Assembly: GCA_000510845.1 (NCBI GenBank) | Contig: AZOF01000002.1 | Coordinates: 62,001 to 126,000 of the forward strand | Reading direction: 5' to 3' | Length of the DNA: 64,000 bases | Origin: an alpha proteobacterium SCGC AAA028-D10 | Lineage (GTDB): Bacteria; Pseudomonadota; Alphaproteobacteria; Pelagibacterales; Pelagibacteraceae | In this document: one piece after another, positions 52,375 to 60,154 of the stretch | Layout of the letters: each line of letters starts with the position of its first letter | Position numbering within the stretch: the stretch's first letter is position 1 | The notes under the pieces: generated by a model | Databases searched by the model: none | The model's input: the letters and a program-made list of their open reading frames with translations, nothing else | Told to the model about the DNA's origin: nothing | Made by a program: the position numbers and the translations under genes

Positions 52375-53772
52375 ATGAAGGAAGATTTAAAATTTATAAA
52401 AAAAAATCTTGATTTAGAAAAATTTCTTAAATTATTAGATAATACTATTCAAGACACAAACGAGAGAGATATTTACAATAAATTAATTGATTGTTGCAAA
52501 ACCAAAACTCTTGAAAAAGATAAAATATCTTTTTTTTTAGGTGGACGTATACCAAAACTAGATAAATCAATGTATGAGGGAAACTTTTTTGAATTAGTAA
52601 GTGAAAATTTTAAAGTATTAAAATCAATTTCAAAAAAAAGTGCAATATATGAAGACAGATATTTATATCAATTAATAAAATCTAAAATTAATAAAACATT
52701 TTATATAACCGTTTATCATAAGTACGATAATACAAATGATGGATACTTCGTAACTTACAAATCAGAAAATCAAAAAGATGCATTAATAAAACTCAAAGAT
52801 TTAAGTAAAAAACCTATTCGATATATATCTTCAGGCAAAGTTATTTATGATGAAACTGACAAAACTTATAATGAATTAAATACAGACGAAGCAATACAAT
52901 TGGCAATTAGGAACATCAAAGAATTAGAAAATTTCCCTGATAAGTTTAAAAAAGATAAACAAGTGATGAGTGCAGTAATTTCTGTAAATTCCTCGGCAAT
53001 AAAATTTGCTGATGAAAGTTTAAAAAAAGATAGATCTTTTATTCTAAACTTAGTTCACACCTGGTCAGATATATTAAAATATGCTGATAAAAGTTTAAGA
53101 AAAGACAAGTCTATAGTTCTTAAAGCAGCAAAGAATTGGAGTTCAGCATTAGAATTTGCAGATGAAAGTTTAAAAAAAGATAGGTCTTTTGTACTTGAAT
53201 TAGTCAAGCAAGGTGGTTTTTCACTTTTTTATGTAGATAAAATTTTCAGAAAAGATCGTTTAATTGTAAAAGAAGCGGTCACCAATGATGGTGGATCATT
53301 AGAACTTGTAGATGAGAGTTTTAAAAAAGATAAATCAATAGTTAATCTTGCAATAAAATCTTATGGAACAGCATTACAATATGCCCATTCAAAACTAAAA
53401 AAAAATAAGTCAATTGTTCTTGAAGCAGTAAAATCAGATTACGACGCATTAGAATATGCAGATAAAAGTTTAAAAAAGAATAAATCTTTTATTATTAAAG
53501 TGGTTAAATTTTGGGGTTCTGCCTTAGAGCACGTCGATCAAAGTTTAAAAAAAGATAAAACAGTTGTAACTCAAGCAGTTAAACAAAATGGAAATGCGCT
53601 TGAGTTTGCAGATTTAAGTTTAAAAAAAGATGAGTCTATTGCTCTAATGGCGGTTAAACAAGATAGAGGAGCATTAAGATTTGTACACGAAAGTTTAAAA
53701 AAATATATTGAAGAAAAAATGTTATCTATTTTTGAAAAAAGGTTAATTATTAATAGAAAAAAATTCAATTAA
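52375..53772 (+). CDS. DUF4116-type repeat protein (465 aa)
   Basis: From about residue 198 to 455 the protein is made of ten to eleven near-identical 25-residue units of the form AD(E/K)SLKKDKSIVLEAVK...ALEF, for example ADESLKKDRSFVLELVKQGG and VDQSLKKDKTVVTQAVKQNG. This is the DUF4116 pattern, which forms a helical solenoid and is known from diverse bacteria, viruses and protists; function unknown. The first 190 residues are a non-repeat, charged domain. Such solenoids usually bind protein partners. The units repeat every 75 bp in DNA, so copy number can change by recombination. Confidence 0.8.
   Translation: MKEDLKFIKKNLDLEKFLKLLDNTIQDTNERDIYNKLIDCCKTKTLEKDKISFFLGGRIPKLDKSMYEGNFFELVSENFKVLKSISKKSAIYEDRYLYQLIKSKINKTFYITVYHKYDNTNDGYFVTYKSENQKDALIKLKDLSKKPIRYISSGKVIYDETDKTYNELNTDEAIQLAIRNIKELENFPDKFKKDKQVMSAVISVNSSAIKFADESLKKDRSFILNLVHTWSDILKYADKSLRKDKSIVLKAAKNWSSALEFADESLKKDRSFVLELVKQGGFSLFYVDKIFRKDRLIVKEAVTNDGGSLELVDESFKKDKSIVNLAIKSYGTALQYAHSKLKKNKSIVLEAVKSDYDALEYADKSLKKNKSFIIKVVKFWGSALEHVDQSLKKDKTVVTQAVKQNGNALEFADLSLKKDESIALMAVKQDRGALRFVHESLKKYIEEKMLSIFEKRLIINRKKFN
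52939..53730 (+). repeat. Tandem 75-bp coding repeats of the DUF4116-type gene
   Basis: Ten full and one partial 25-codon units follow each other in frame. The stretch (G)ATGAAAGTTTAAAAAAAGA recurs almost unchanged in several units, which shows recent duplication or conversion. Confidence 0.8.
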
Positions 53773-53861
53773 AGTGAAAAAAATTAATAAAAAAAATATA
53801 TTAATTAGCGTTAACGAAAAGAAATTTATCCTATATTAAAAAAATTAAATTAGAAAATTAA

Positions 53862-54200
53862 ATGAAAGAAGATTTGACAAATTTCTTTGTACGTTTACGT
53901 TTAGCAATTACAAGAATTTTATACTCTCTTAAATACTTTAATAGAGGCATAGTTTTAGACGAAGAAATAAAAAAAATACCCACCAAAATAGTTGAAAATA
54001 GGGAATATTCATTTCTTACAGAGGTTAAAAGTTTTAATAAATCTTCAAATGAAAAAGATCTTGATAAGGAAGAGAGGTATTATCTTTTATCTAAAGAAGA
54101 AGAAGGTTGGGAATTTATTAAAAAGGAAATAATATTTGCTACTATGAATGATAATAATATCAATAAAAAAAAATATTTTTGGAGAAAAGATATAAAATGA
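53862..54200 (+). CDS. LPWLN-family protein, copy 3, N-terminally truncated and extended
   Basis: The 112-aa protein opens with KEDLTNFFVRLRLAITRILYSL, matching the C-terminal half of copy 2 (EEDWTNFFVYLRLAIARIL); quoted key part LTNFFVRLRLAITRIL. The segment with LPWLN is missing. The remaining ~85 residues are a different, charged sequence (KDLDKEERYYLLSKEEEGWEF). Its stop overlaps the protease ATG by 4 bases, so it is coupled to the protease and helicase genes. It may be a decayed copy or a specialised form. Confidence 0.55.
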   Translation: MKEDLTNFFVRLRLAITRILYSLKYFNRGIVLDEEIKKIPTKIVENREYSFLTEVKSFNKSSNEKDLDKEERYYLLSKEEEGWEFIKKEIIFATMNDNNINKKKYFWRKDIK

Positions 54201-55465
54201 AAAAAATATTAACTATCCTATCTTTTGTACTATTGTCCAAAAGTGCTTATGCAAATGAACTTCAGAAGATTTTAAGTGATGCAAATAAATATACAGTTAA
54301 GATCTCACACTCTACTAATACTCCATTTATAGAGGACAATTATAATGCATCTTTTGGTTCGGGAATTTTAATTGATAAAACAAACGGCATTATAATTACG
54401 AATGCACACGTTTCTTCGTATTCGCCATCTATCAATAGAGTAAATTTTAAATTTTCTGATCCTATACAATCTAAGCAAATTTATATTGACCCTGAAATTG
54501 ATCTTGCATTTTTACAAGTAGATCCAAAGTCCATTCCTAAAGAAGCGATAGAAGCAAAACTACAATGTAAGAACGATTATAAACAAGGACAAAACGTAGT
54601 TGCCTTTGGTCATCCTGATGGCAAAGATTTTACAATTACACGAGGCATCATTTCAGCAATAAGATATGAAACAGATTTTTTTGAGTCTATTCAAACTGAT
54701 GCCGCTATCAACGGTGGCAATTCAGGTGGAGCATTAATTGATATAAGTTCTGGTTTAGTAGTAGGGATTAACTCTTTTGGTGTAACAGATGCAGAAGGAC
54801 TTAATTTTGCGTTACCTTCTTATACTGCCTGTAAGGTATTAGAATTATATAAAAATAAAAAAGATCCATCACCTTTAGATTTTCAAGTTTTCTTCTCAAA
54901 CAATAAAGAACAAGGAAAGTTTTTAAGAATATCAGAAGTTTTAAATAAACAATCTTTACTAAAAGTTGGTGATGAGATTTTAGAAGTGGATAATAAGAAA
55001 GTTGAAAACCCAACTCAATTAAGCAACGAAGCAAGAGGCAAATCCAATATTACAGTTAAAATTTTAAGAGATAACAAACAACAAGAACTTAAACTTCAAT
55101 TAAAATCTAGAGGCAGTGTAACAGAACGGGTTGGTCTAATTTTTTCTAACATTGTTATAGGTGATAAATCTTCATCTACATCTGGAATTATTAATCAAAA
55201 AATGAATAATCCAGATACTAATTTAGTAGTACAAAATTTAAGAAGTGGACCAGGTTCAGGAAAAATAAGAAAGTTTGATGTGATAAATTACGTAGATGGT
55301 AAAGAGTTTAAAACAGTTCAATCACTTCACGATTATTTAAAGAATAAAAAAGTGATAGAAATTGTCTTTAGAAGACCAGGTTTAAATGAAGAAAGAAAAA
55401 TAATTTTTACAGATTTTCACGATAAGATTGAAGTAGAGGATGTTAGATTATTAAAGTTTAACTAA
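54197..55465 (+). CDS. Exported HtrA/Deg-like serine protease
   Basis: I chose ATG 54197 (422 aa), which starts a signal peptide (MKKILTILSFVLLSKSAYA, cut before Asn-Glu) and has GGAG upstream. The trypsin-like triad is His71 (IITNAHVSS), Asp102 (DPEIDLAFLQVD) and Ser176 (NGGNSGGALID). Two PDZ-like domains follow, about 225-300 and 320-400. It should act in the periplasm, as protein quality control or regulated cleavage. It overlaps copy 3 of the LPWLN family by 4 bases and precedes the Pif1-like helicase by 3 bases. An exported protease in one operon with a DNA helicase is unusual. Confidence 0.9.
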   Translation: MKKILTILSFVLLSKSAYANELQKILSDANKYTVKISHSTNTPFIEDNYNASFGSGILIDKTNGIIITNAHVSSYSPSINRVNFKFSDPIQSKQIYIDPEIDLAFLQVDPKSIPKEAIEAKLQCKNDYKQGQNVVAFGHPDGKDFTITRGIISAIRYETDFFESIQTDAAINGGNSGGALIDISSGLVVGINSFGVTDAEGLNFALPSYTACKVLELYKNKKDPSPLDFQVFFSNNKEQGKFLRISEVLNKQSLLKVGDEILEVDNKKVENPTQLSNEARGKSNITVKILRDNKQQELKLQLKSRGSVTERVGLIFSNIVIGDKSSSTSGIINQKMNNPDTNLVVQNLRSGPGSGKIRKFDVINYVDGKEFKTVQSLHDYLKNKKVIEIVFRRPGLNEERKIIFTDFHDKIEVEDVRLLKFN

Positions 55466-55468
55466 GTT

Positions 55469-56977
55469 ATGAATCAAAAAGATAGTTTAGATAAAAGAGT
55501 AGATTTACCTGAAAAATTTGTTCTTACAGATGAATTTAAAAATATTTTCGATCAAATGGAAAATACAAAAAAAAATTTATTTATTACAGGTAAAGCAGGT
55601 TGTGGAAAATCAACATTGTTAGAATATTTCCGACAAAAAACTAAAAAAAACTTTGCCGTTTTATCTTTTACTGGTTTGGCATCATTAAGAGTAAGAGGAA
55701 GTACTATTCATAGTTTTTTTAAATTTCCACCCAGATTTATTAGACAATATGATCCAGATATTAGATTACATAGAAATCCTGCTGTTTTAAAAAATTTAGA
55801 CACAATAATAATTGATGAATGTTCCGCTGTAAGAGCAGATTTATTAGATGCAATTGATGAGTCATTAAAAAAAAATAGAAAAAATGAAAAAATTTTTGGA
55901 GGGGTACAGATTATTCTAATTGGAGATTTGTTACAATTAGCACCTATAACTGGAGGTGCAGAAAACGAGTCAATTGAGAAAACATATCCTGATGGGGCAT
56001 TTTTTTTTAATGCAAGGATTTTTAATTCTGCAAAATTTAAAACATTAGAATTAACTAAAATTTTTAGGCAGTCTGATGAATTTTTTATTGATTTATTAAA
56101 TAAGTTTAGACTTGCTAAAGTAGAAGATGAAGATCTTGACTTTATTAATACACGGTTTGTAGGAGAAGATTTTGAAACACCAGAAGGTGTAATTCAATTA
56201 TCTACTGTAAATTCTAAAGTTGATAAAATTAATGAGGATAAATTGAATAAAATAAAATCAAAATCATTTACTTATACCGCACAGATAAAAGATAAGTTTA
56301 AAAGAGAAATGCCTGCTCCTGAGACATTAGTTTTGAAAGTTGGAGCGCAAGTAATGTGTCTTGCAAATGAAAAAGAGCAAAAATGGGTTAATGGAACTAT
56401 CGCAATAGTAAAAGAATTAAATGAAAAAGAAATTAAGATTGGTATTGGAGATAAGATTTATTTAATTAACAAGTTTCAGTGGGAGCAGTACGAATACGAT
56501 TGTACTGGTTCAGTAGTAATTCCAAAAATTGTTGGAAGATATATACAATTTCCATTAAAATTAGCATGGGCAGCAACAATACACAAATGCCAAGGGCAAA
56601 CTTTTAAAGATGTAGTAATTGATATGGACAGAGGATCATTCTGTCATGGTCAAACTTACGTTGCATTAAGCAGAGCAACTTCAATTGAAGGTATTCATTT
56701 AAAAAGAGAAATAAATCGAGGCGATTTAGTATTTGATAAAAGAGTTTTTAATTTTTTAGGAACTGAGTTGGAAAAAAAATACATAACAGAAATAGATAGT
56801 TTCAGTGGCACTTCAAAAAAAAATGTAAGTGAAGTTGAAAAATGGTCAACTAAAGATGAAAAAAAACTAATAAGTCTTTATAAGAAAAAAGTTCCAGAAA
56901 TAGCATTGGCGCGAATTCTAAATAAAACAACAAGTGAAGTAAGACATAAAATACTAGAACTTTTAAAATTTAATTGA
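55469..56977 (+). CDS. Pif1-like SF1 DNA helicase
   Basis: The 502-aa protein has Walker A FITGKAGCGKSTLLEYF (near residue 40), VLSFTGLASLRVRGSTIHSFF (motif Ia region), Walker B IIIDECSAVRADLL (near 112), GDLLQLAPI, and late helicase motifs IHKCQGQTF and YVALSRATS. This is the Pif1/RecD-like group of 5'-3' helicases. The C-terminal ~50 residues (WSTKDEKKLISLYKKK...IALARILNKTTSEVRHKI) look like a SANT/Myb-like helix-turn-helix. It may serve replication or G-quadruplex/R-loop removal for the element. It ends overlapping the convergent 156-aa gene. Confidence 0.92.
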   Translation: MNQKDSLDKRVDLPEKFVLTDEFKNIFDQMENTKKNLFITGKAGCGKSTLLEYFRQKTKKNFAVLSFTGLASLRVRGSTIHSFFKFPPRFIRQYDPDIRLHRNPAVLKNLDTIIIDECSAVRADLLDAIDESLKKNRKNEKIFGGVQIILIGDLLQLAPITGGAENESIEKTYPDGAFFFNARIFNSAKFKTLELTKIFRQSDEFFIDLLNKFRLAKVEDEDLDFINTRFVGEDFETPEGVIQLSTVNSKVDKINEDKLNKIKSKSFTYTAQIKDKFKREMPAPETLVLKVGAQVMCLANEKEQKWVNGTIAIVKELNEKEIKIGIGDKIYLINKFQWEQYEYDCTGSVVIPKIVGRYIQFPLKLAWAATIHKCQGQTFKDVVIDMDRGSFCHGQTYVALSRATSIEGIHLKREINRGDLVFDKRVFNFLGTELEKKYITEIDSFSGTSKKNVSEVEKWSTKDEKKLISLYKKKVPEIALARILNKTTSEVRHKILELLKFN

Positions 56978-57433
56978 TTCCATCCATATATAAGAACCAC
57001 TGGTTTTACCACCAAGTTTAAAATTATCCTCACCATCTTTTCTAAAAAAATATCCAACTTTATTTATAAGAACAAATCTATTCTCATAATCATCAAATGT
57101 TACATGGTGTCTAAATAAAAAGTCATGTCCTATAAATCTTCCTTCAAATCCAGTAAACCAACCGTGAGTATAGATTCCTTCTTTAGTTTTTTTTAAAAGA
57201 TTTAAATTTAATTGTGTATATACCCCATGTATAACTTTAGGATGTTTATCAATTGATTTTAATATTTTTTTTTTTTGATCGTAGTCAAAAATAAAATTTT
57301 TATTAAAATATTTGTTTTCTATAAAATTTTTTAACTTATTTTTCCAAAGTTTTCCTTCAATTAAAGTTTTTGGGACTTTAATCCATTCTGGAATTCTTGA
57401 TTCTTTTAAATTTATTTTAAATTTAATCCTCAT
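56963..57433 (-). CDS. Hypothetical protein (156 aa), right end of element
   Basis: Not recognised. The basic protein is beta-rich in its second half, with KEGIYTHGWFTGFEGRFIGHDF and a His-His pair (LFRHHVTFDDY). It is the last gene inside the element, leftward, ending 15 bases into the 3' end of the helicase gene. The right-end arm repeats start 26 bases before it. Confidence 0.55.
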   Translation of the reverse strand: MRIKFKINLKESRIPEWIKVPKTLIEGKLWKNKLKNFIENKYFNKNFIFDYDQKKKILKSIDKHPKVIHGVYTQLNLNLLKKTKEGIYTHGWFTGFEGRFIGHDFLFRHHVTFDDYENRFVLINKVGYFFRKDGEDNFKLGGKTSGSYIWMESIKF

Positions 57434-57459
57434 AACCTATATTTTATATATAAACTTCA

Positions 57460-57492
57460 GGCAGACAACTTTCTAAAATAGGCAGACAACTT
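57460..57492 (+). repeat. Arm-type repeats, right end
   Basis: GGCAGACAACTT occurs at 57460-57471 and 57481-57492, same strand as at the left end, 37 bases before the attR core. A palindrome CTTCTAGAAG follows at 57493-57502. Confidence 0.75.
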
Positions 57493-57529
57493 CTTCTAGA
57501 AGCATTGATTTTACTATACTAGTGAGGTA

Positions 57530-57555
57530 TTCAATTCCCTTCACCCGCTCCAAAA
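57530..57555 (+). other. attR: attR core (copy of the tRNA-Gly 3' end)
   Basis: This 26-bp sequence is identical to 33765-33790; no other part of a tRNA precedes it, so this is the displaced attachment core and not a gene. A -10-like TATACT lies at 57515-57520 just inside the element. Confidence 0.95.
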
Positions 57556-57595
57556 TAACGCAAAAAATTATTTTATCTGATATAATAAAGTAATT

Positions 57596-57931
57596 ATGGA
57601 TCTTCATAAAAAAAAATGTGTCCCCTGCAGAGGAGATATTCCTCCATTTACTAGAGAACAAATTGATGAGTATTTAAAATATTTAACAGATTGGAAAGTT
57701 TTAATTAATGAAAGAAAAGCATTTTATCTATCAAGAGTTTATAAATTTTCTAATTTTGAAAAGAGTTTAGGTTTTATTAATAAGTTATCAAATATTGCTG
57801 AGGAGGAAGGTCATCACCCAGATTTAAAATTTGGCTGGGGTTATGCTGAAGTTAATATACTTACTCATGCAATTAATGGACTTTCTTTAAGTGATTTTAT
57901 CTTAGCTTCAAAGATAGAGCAGCTAGATTAA
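57596..57931 (+). CDS. 4a-hydroxytetrahydrobiopterin dehydratase (PCD/DCoH)
   Basis: The 111-aa protein carries CVPCRGDIPPFT at the N-terminus and the active-site region GHHPDLKFGWGYAEVNILTHAINGLS, with the paired His, Asp and later His of pterin-4a-carbinolamine dehydratase (key parts: EEGHHPDLK, LTHAINGLS). It recycles the pterin cofactor of aromatic hydroxylases; in some bacteria it serves another pterin role. It starts 40 bases after attR: before insertion it would have followed tRNA-Gly directly. Confidence 0.95.
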   Translation: MDLHKKKCVPCRGDIPPFTREQIDEYLKYLTDWKVLINERKAFYLSRVYKFSNFEKSLGFINKLSNIAEEEGHHPDLKFGWGYAEVNILTHAINGLSLSDFILASKIEQLD

Positions 57932-57938
57932 TTATTTT

Positions 57939-58571
57939 TTATTTAAAAAAATTATTAATTATTTTGTATAGTTCTTTTTGTTTTTTTAGTTTTTTTGCGG
58001 TATTGTGGTCGCAATTTTTTATATAAACGATCCTAATATTTTTTTGTTTTGGTATTAAACTTGCGTGATATTTCTCCTTATCATCATCCCCAAATATTAA
58101 AAGATAATCAGTATTTTTAGAAAATTTTAATTTTGGATATTTCCAGTCTTTTATTCTCAGAGCATAATTTCTAAAAGTCGTATCTTTAGTTATATTTGGG
58201 TGAATTGAAAATTGTGGGGAAAATGCAATCACTTTTTGAACATTATGTAGTGTTGAAAATATTATCGCATTAAACCCACCCATGCTATGTCCAATAGCGT
58301 AGCAAAGTTTTTTAGAAATATTTCTTTTTATTAATTTTATATCAACATTATTAAACCAAGATCTAGTGATATCTCTAATGAAGAGTACGTTATACTTTCT
58401 AGTTAGATTAAAAAATTCCTCGTTTTGAACATATTTAGTGCCAGCCCCAATGCTCGAGAAAGATAATACGGTTTTTTTTTTGCCAGTGTAATACTGATTT
58501 ATAAGTGTTTTAGTAAAATTATAATTTTTGTTAAAAATAGAGTAGTAAATTTTTTTAAGAAAAAAAACCAT
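57939..58571 (-). CDS. Alpha/beta-hydrolase-like protein
   Basis: The 210-aa protein has a nucleophile elbow YAIGHSMGGFNAIIFS with Ser about residue 94, and a plausible catalytic Asp (LLIFGDDDKE) and His (KNCDHNTAKK) near the C-terminus. The family and substrate are unclear. It may be an esterase or thioesterase. It overlaps the purH stop by one base. Confidence 0.65.
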   Translation of the reverse strand: MVFFLKKIYYSIFNKNYNFTKTLINQYYTGKKKTVLSFSSIGAGTKYVQNEEFFNLTRKYNVLFIRDITRSWFNNVDIKLIKRNISKKLCYAIGHSMGGFNAIIFSTLHNVQKVIAFSPQFSIHPNITKDTTFRNYALRIKDWKYPKLKFSKNTDYLLIFGDDDKEKYHASLIPKQKNIRIVYIKNCDHNTAKKLKKQKELYKIINNFFK

Positions 58572-60130
58572 TAATGTCGAAAGTTTCTAATTCCAGTAAA
58601 TACCATGGCAATTCCAGCTCTTTCCGCCGCAGCAATTACTTCATCATCTTTAATTGATCCGCCCGGCTGGATAATACATTTAACACCAATCTTGATAAGT
58701 TCATTTAATCCATCCGCAAATGGGAAAAAAGCATCAGATGCTGCAACGCTTCCTTTAATTTCATCTTTGAAAAATTCATTAGCATTTTGACATGCGATTT
58801 TGCTAGAAGCCAATCTGTTGGTTTGGCCAGCGCCAATACCAAGTGTCTTATTATTTTTTGCTATAACAATTGCATTAGATTTTACAAATTTACAAACTTT
58901 AAATGCAAATATTAAATCATCTAACTCTTTATCCGTTGGTTTGTTTTTAGTTACAAATTTTAATTCTTTTCTATTAATTTCAATTTGATCTTTGTCTTGG
59001 ATTAAAAAATTATCACCTAAAAATGTGTAAGAAAACTTATCTTGTTCTTTAAAATTTTCTAAAGAAATTAATCTCAAGTTTTTTTTCTTTTCAAAAATTT
59101 CTAAGCTTTTTTTATTAAAGCCTTTTGCGATGATCACTTCATAGAAAGTTTTCGTGATCTCACTAGCAAGCTTTTCGTCGACTTCCCCATTAAAACTTAC
59201 AATACCCCCAAAAGCACTGATAGGATCGCTAGAAAGGGCTAATTCGTAGGATTTAAGGGCATTTTTTGCGATAGCACAGCCGCAAGGATTGTTGTGTTTA
59301 ACGATAACACAAGAGCTACCATTTTCTCCTAACTCTTTTGATATGGATACCGCTGAATGCATATCTAAATAATTATTGTAGCTAAGCTCTTTTCCTTGAA
59401 TTTGTTTTATCTTGGATAAGAAATCATTTTTATAATTTATTTTATAAACAGAGGCTTGCTGATGTGGGTTCTCTCCATATCTTAATTTATCTTTGAGTTG
59501 ACCCGCTATTGTAATTTTTTTTGGAAATTTATTATCCCTTAAGTCATTCATCCAGTTAGATATTACAGAGTCGTAATAAGCGGTTTCAAGAAAAGCATCG
59601 GTTGCAAGTTTTTTTCTAAATTCAAAAGAGGTTGATCCTTTATTATTATTTAATTCATTTATTAAATCTGAATATTGATCGGTGCTTGATATAACCGTTG
59701 TAAATTTAAAATTCTTGGCCGAAGATCTAACCATGGCAGGACCACCTATGTCGATATTTTCAATCATCGTGTCAAAGTCTGCTTTTTCTAATAGCTTTTT
59801 TTCAAATGGATAAAGATTAACAATTAGTAAATTTATAAAATCTATACCTTCTTTTTTGATTTGATCTTGGTGCTCTTTATCGTCGGCTTTAGCAAGAAGA
59901 CCTCCATGAATTTTTGGGTGCAATGTTTTAAGTCTACCATCTAATATTTCAGGAAATTTTGTATATTCTGAAATTTCAGTACATTTAAAACCAAGATCTT
60001 TTATAAATTTATAGCTGCCACCGGTGCTGATAATTTCAACATTGTTTGCTTTTAAACATTCGAGAACTTCTTTTAGATTTGTCTTATCAGAAACAGAGAT
60101 TAAGGCTTTTTTAATTTTAATCAGTTGCAT
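58571..60130 (-). CDS. purH: Bifunctional AICAR formyltransferase / IMP cyclohydrolase
   Basis: The 519-aa protein is full length. The N-terminal MGS-like cyclohydrolase domain has ALISVSDKTNLKEVLECL and ISTGGSYKFI, then EILDGRLKTLHPKIHGGLL. The C-terminal transformylase domain has LRYGENPHQQA, VKHNNPCGCAIA and SDAFFPFADGL, ending in FTGIRNFRH. It makes the last two steps to IMP. The purH next to a heparinase II/III-like gene and rpe is common in Alphaproteobacteria. Confidence 0.98.
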   Translation of the reverse strand: MQLIKIKKALISVSDKTNLKEVLECLKANNVEIISTGGSYKFIKDLGFKCTEISEYTKFPEILDGRLKTLHPKIHGGLLAKADDKEHQDQIKKEGIDFINLLIVNLYPFEKKLLEKADFDTMIENIDIGGPAMVRSSAKNFKFTTVISSTDQYSDLINELNNNKGSTSFEFRKKLATDAFLETAYYDSVISNWMNDLRDNKFPKKITIAGQLKDKLRYGENPHQQASVYKINYKNDFLSKIKQIQGKELSYNNYLDMHSAVSISKELGENGSSCVIVKHNNPCGCAIAKNALKSYELALSSDPISAFGGIVSFNGEVDEKLASEITKTFYEVIIAKGFNKKSLEIFEKKKNLRLISLENFKEQDKFSYTFLGDNFLIQDKDQIEINRKELKFVTKNKPTDKELDDLIFAFKVCKFVKSNAIVIAKNNKTLGIGAGQTNRLASSKIACQNANEFFKDEIKGSVAASDAFFPFADGLNELIKIGVKCIIQPGGSIKDDEVIAAAERAGIAMVFTGIRNFRH

Positions 60131-60154
60131 GAAGGAGCATTGGGTATACGATTT

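Larger units (their letters stand above)
33765..57555. mobile_element. Integrated mobile element in tRNA-Gly (about 23.8 kb)
   Basis: A perfect 26-bp direct repeat, the tRNA 3' end plus AAAA, bounds the region (33765-33790 and 57530-57555). Near the left end lies a tyrosine integrase, the usual partner of tRNA-targeted elements. Repeats of GGCAGACAACTT occur at both ends. Inside are about 30 genes, most without a recognisable family, long structured gene-free stretches and cargo of defence or DNA-processing type. There are no capsid, terminase, tail, relaxase or type IV secretion genes. It could be a satellite, a plasmid-like integrative element or a tycheposon-like cargo element. Left and right flanks rejoin as a normal housekeeping arrangement. 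Confidence 0.92.

Noticed and set aside
52939-53730. CRISPR-like array because of regular repeats
   Set aside because: The repeats are in-frame 75-bp coding units without variable spacers and encode a helical solenoid. No cas genes are adjacent; the Cas4-like domain at 42698 is part of a helicase fusion.
53774-53839. A 21-codon frame (GTG start) between the repeat protein and LPWLN copy 3, perhaps the lost N-terminal part of copy 3
   Set aside because: It is Lys-rich and too short for a convincing match with copies 1 or 2, and has no ribosome-binding site.
33765-57555. Prophage interpretation of the element
   Set aside because: No terminase, portal, capsid, tail, lysis or phage polymerase genes are seen; only the integrase is phage-like. 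A satellite remains possible.
33765-57555. Conjugative element interpretation
   Set aside because: I see no relaxase, coupling protein or type IV secretion genes. The FtsK-like protein in the window is the chromosomal one at 17166.
57530-57555. A second tRNA-Gly gene at the right end
   Set aside because: Only the 3' 23 bases of the tRNA are present; no acceptor 5' strand, D-arm or anticodon arm precedes it.
57473-57661. A 62-codon leftward frame across attR
   Set aside because: It crosses the att core and the start of the pterin dehydratase gene in antisense, with no support for a protein.
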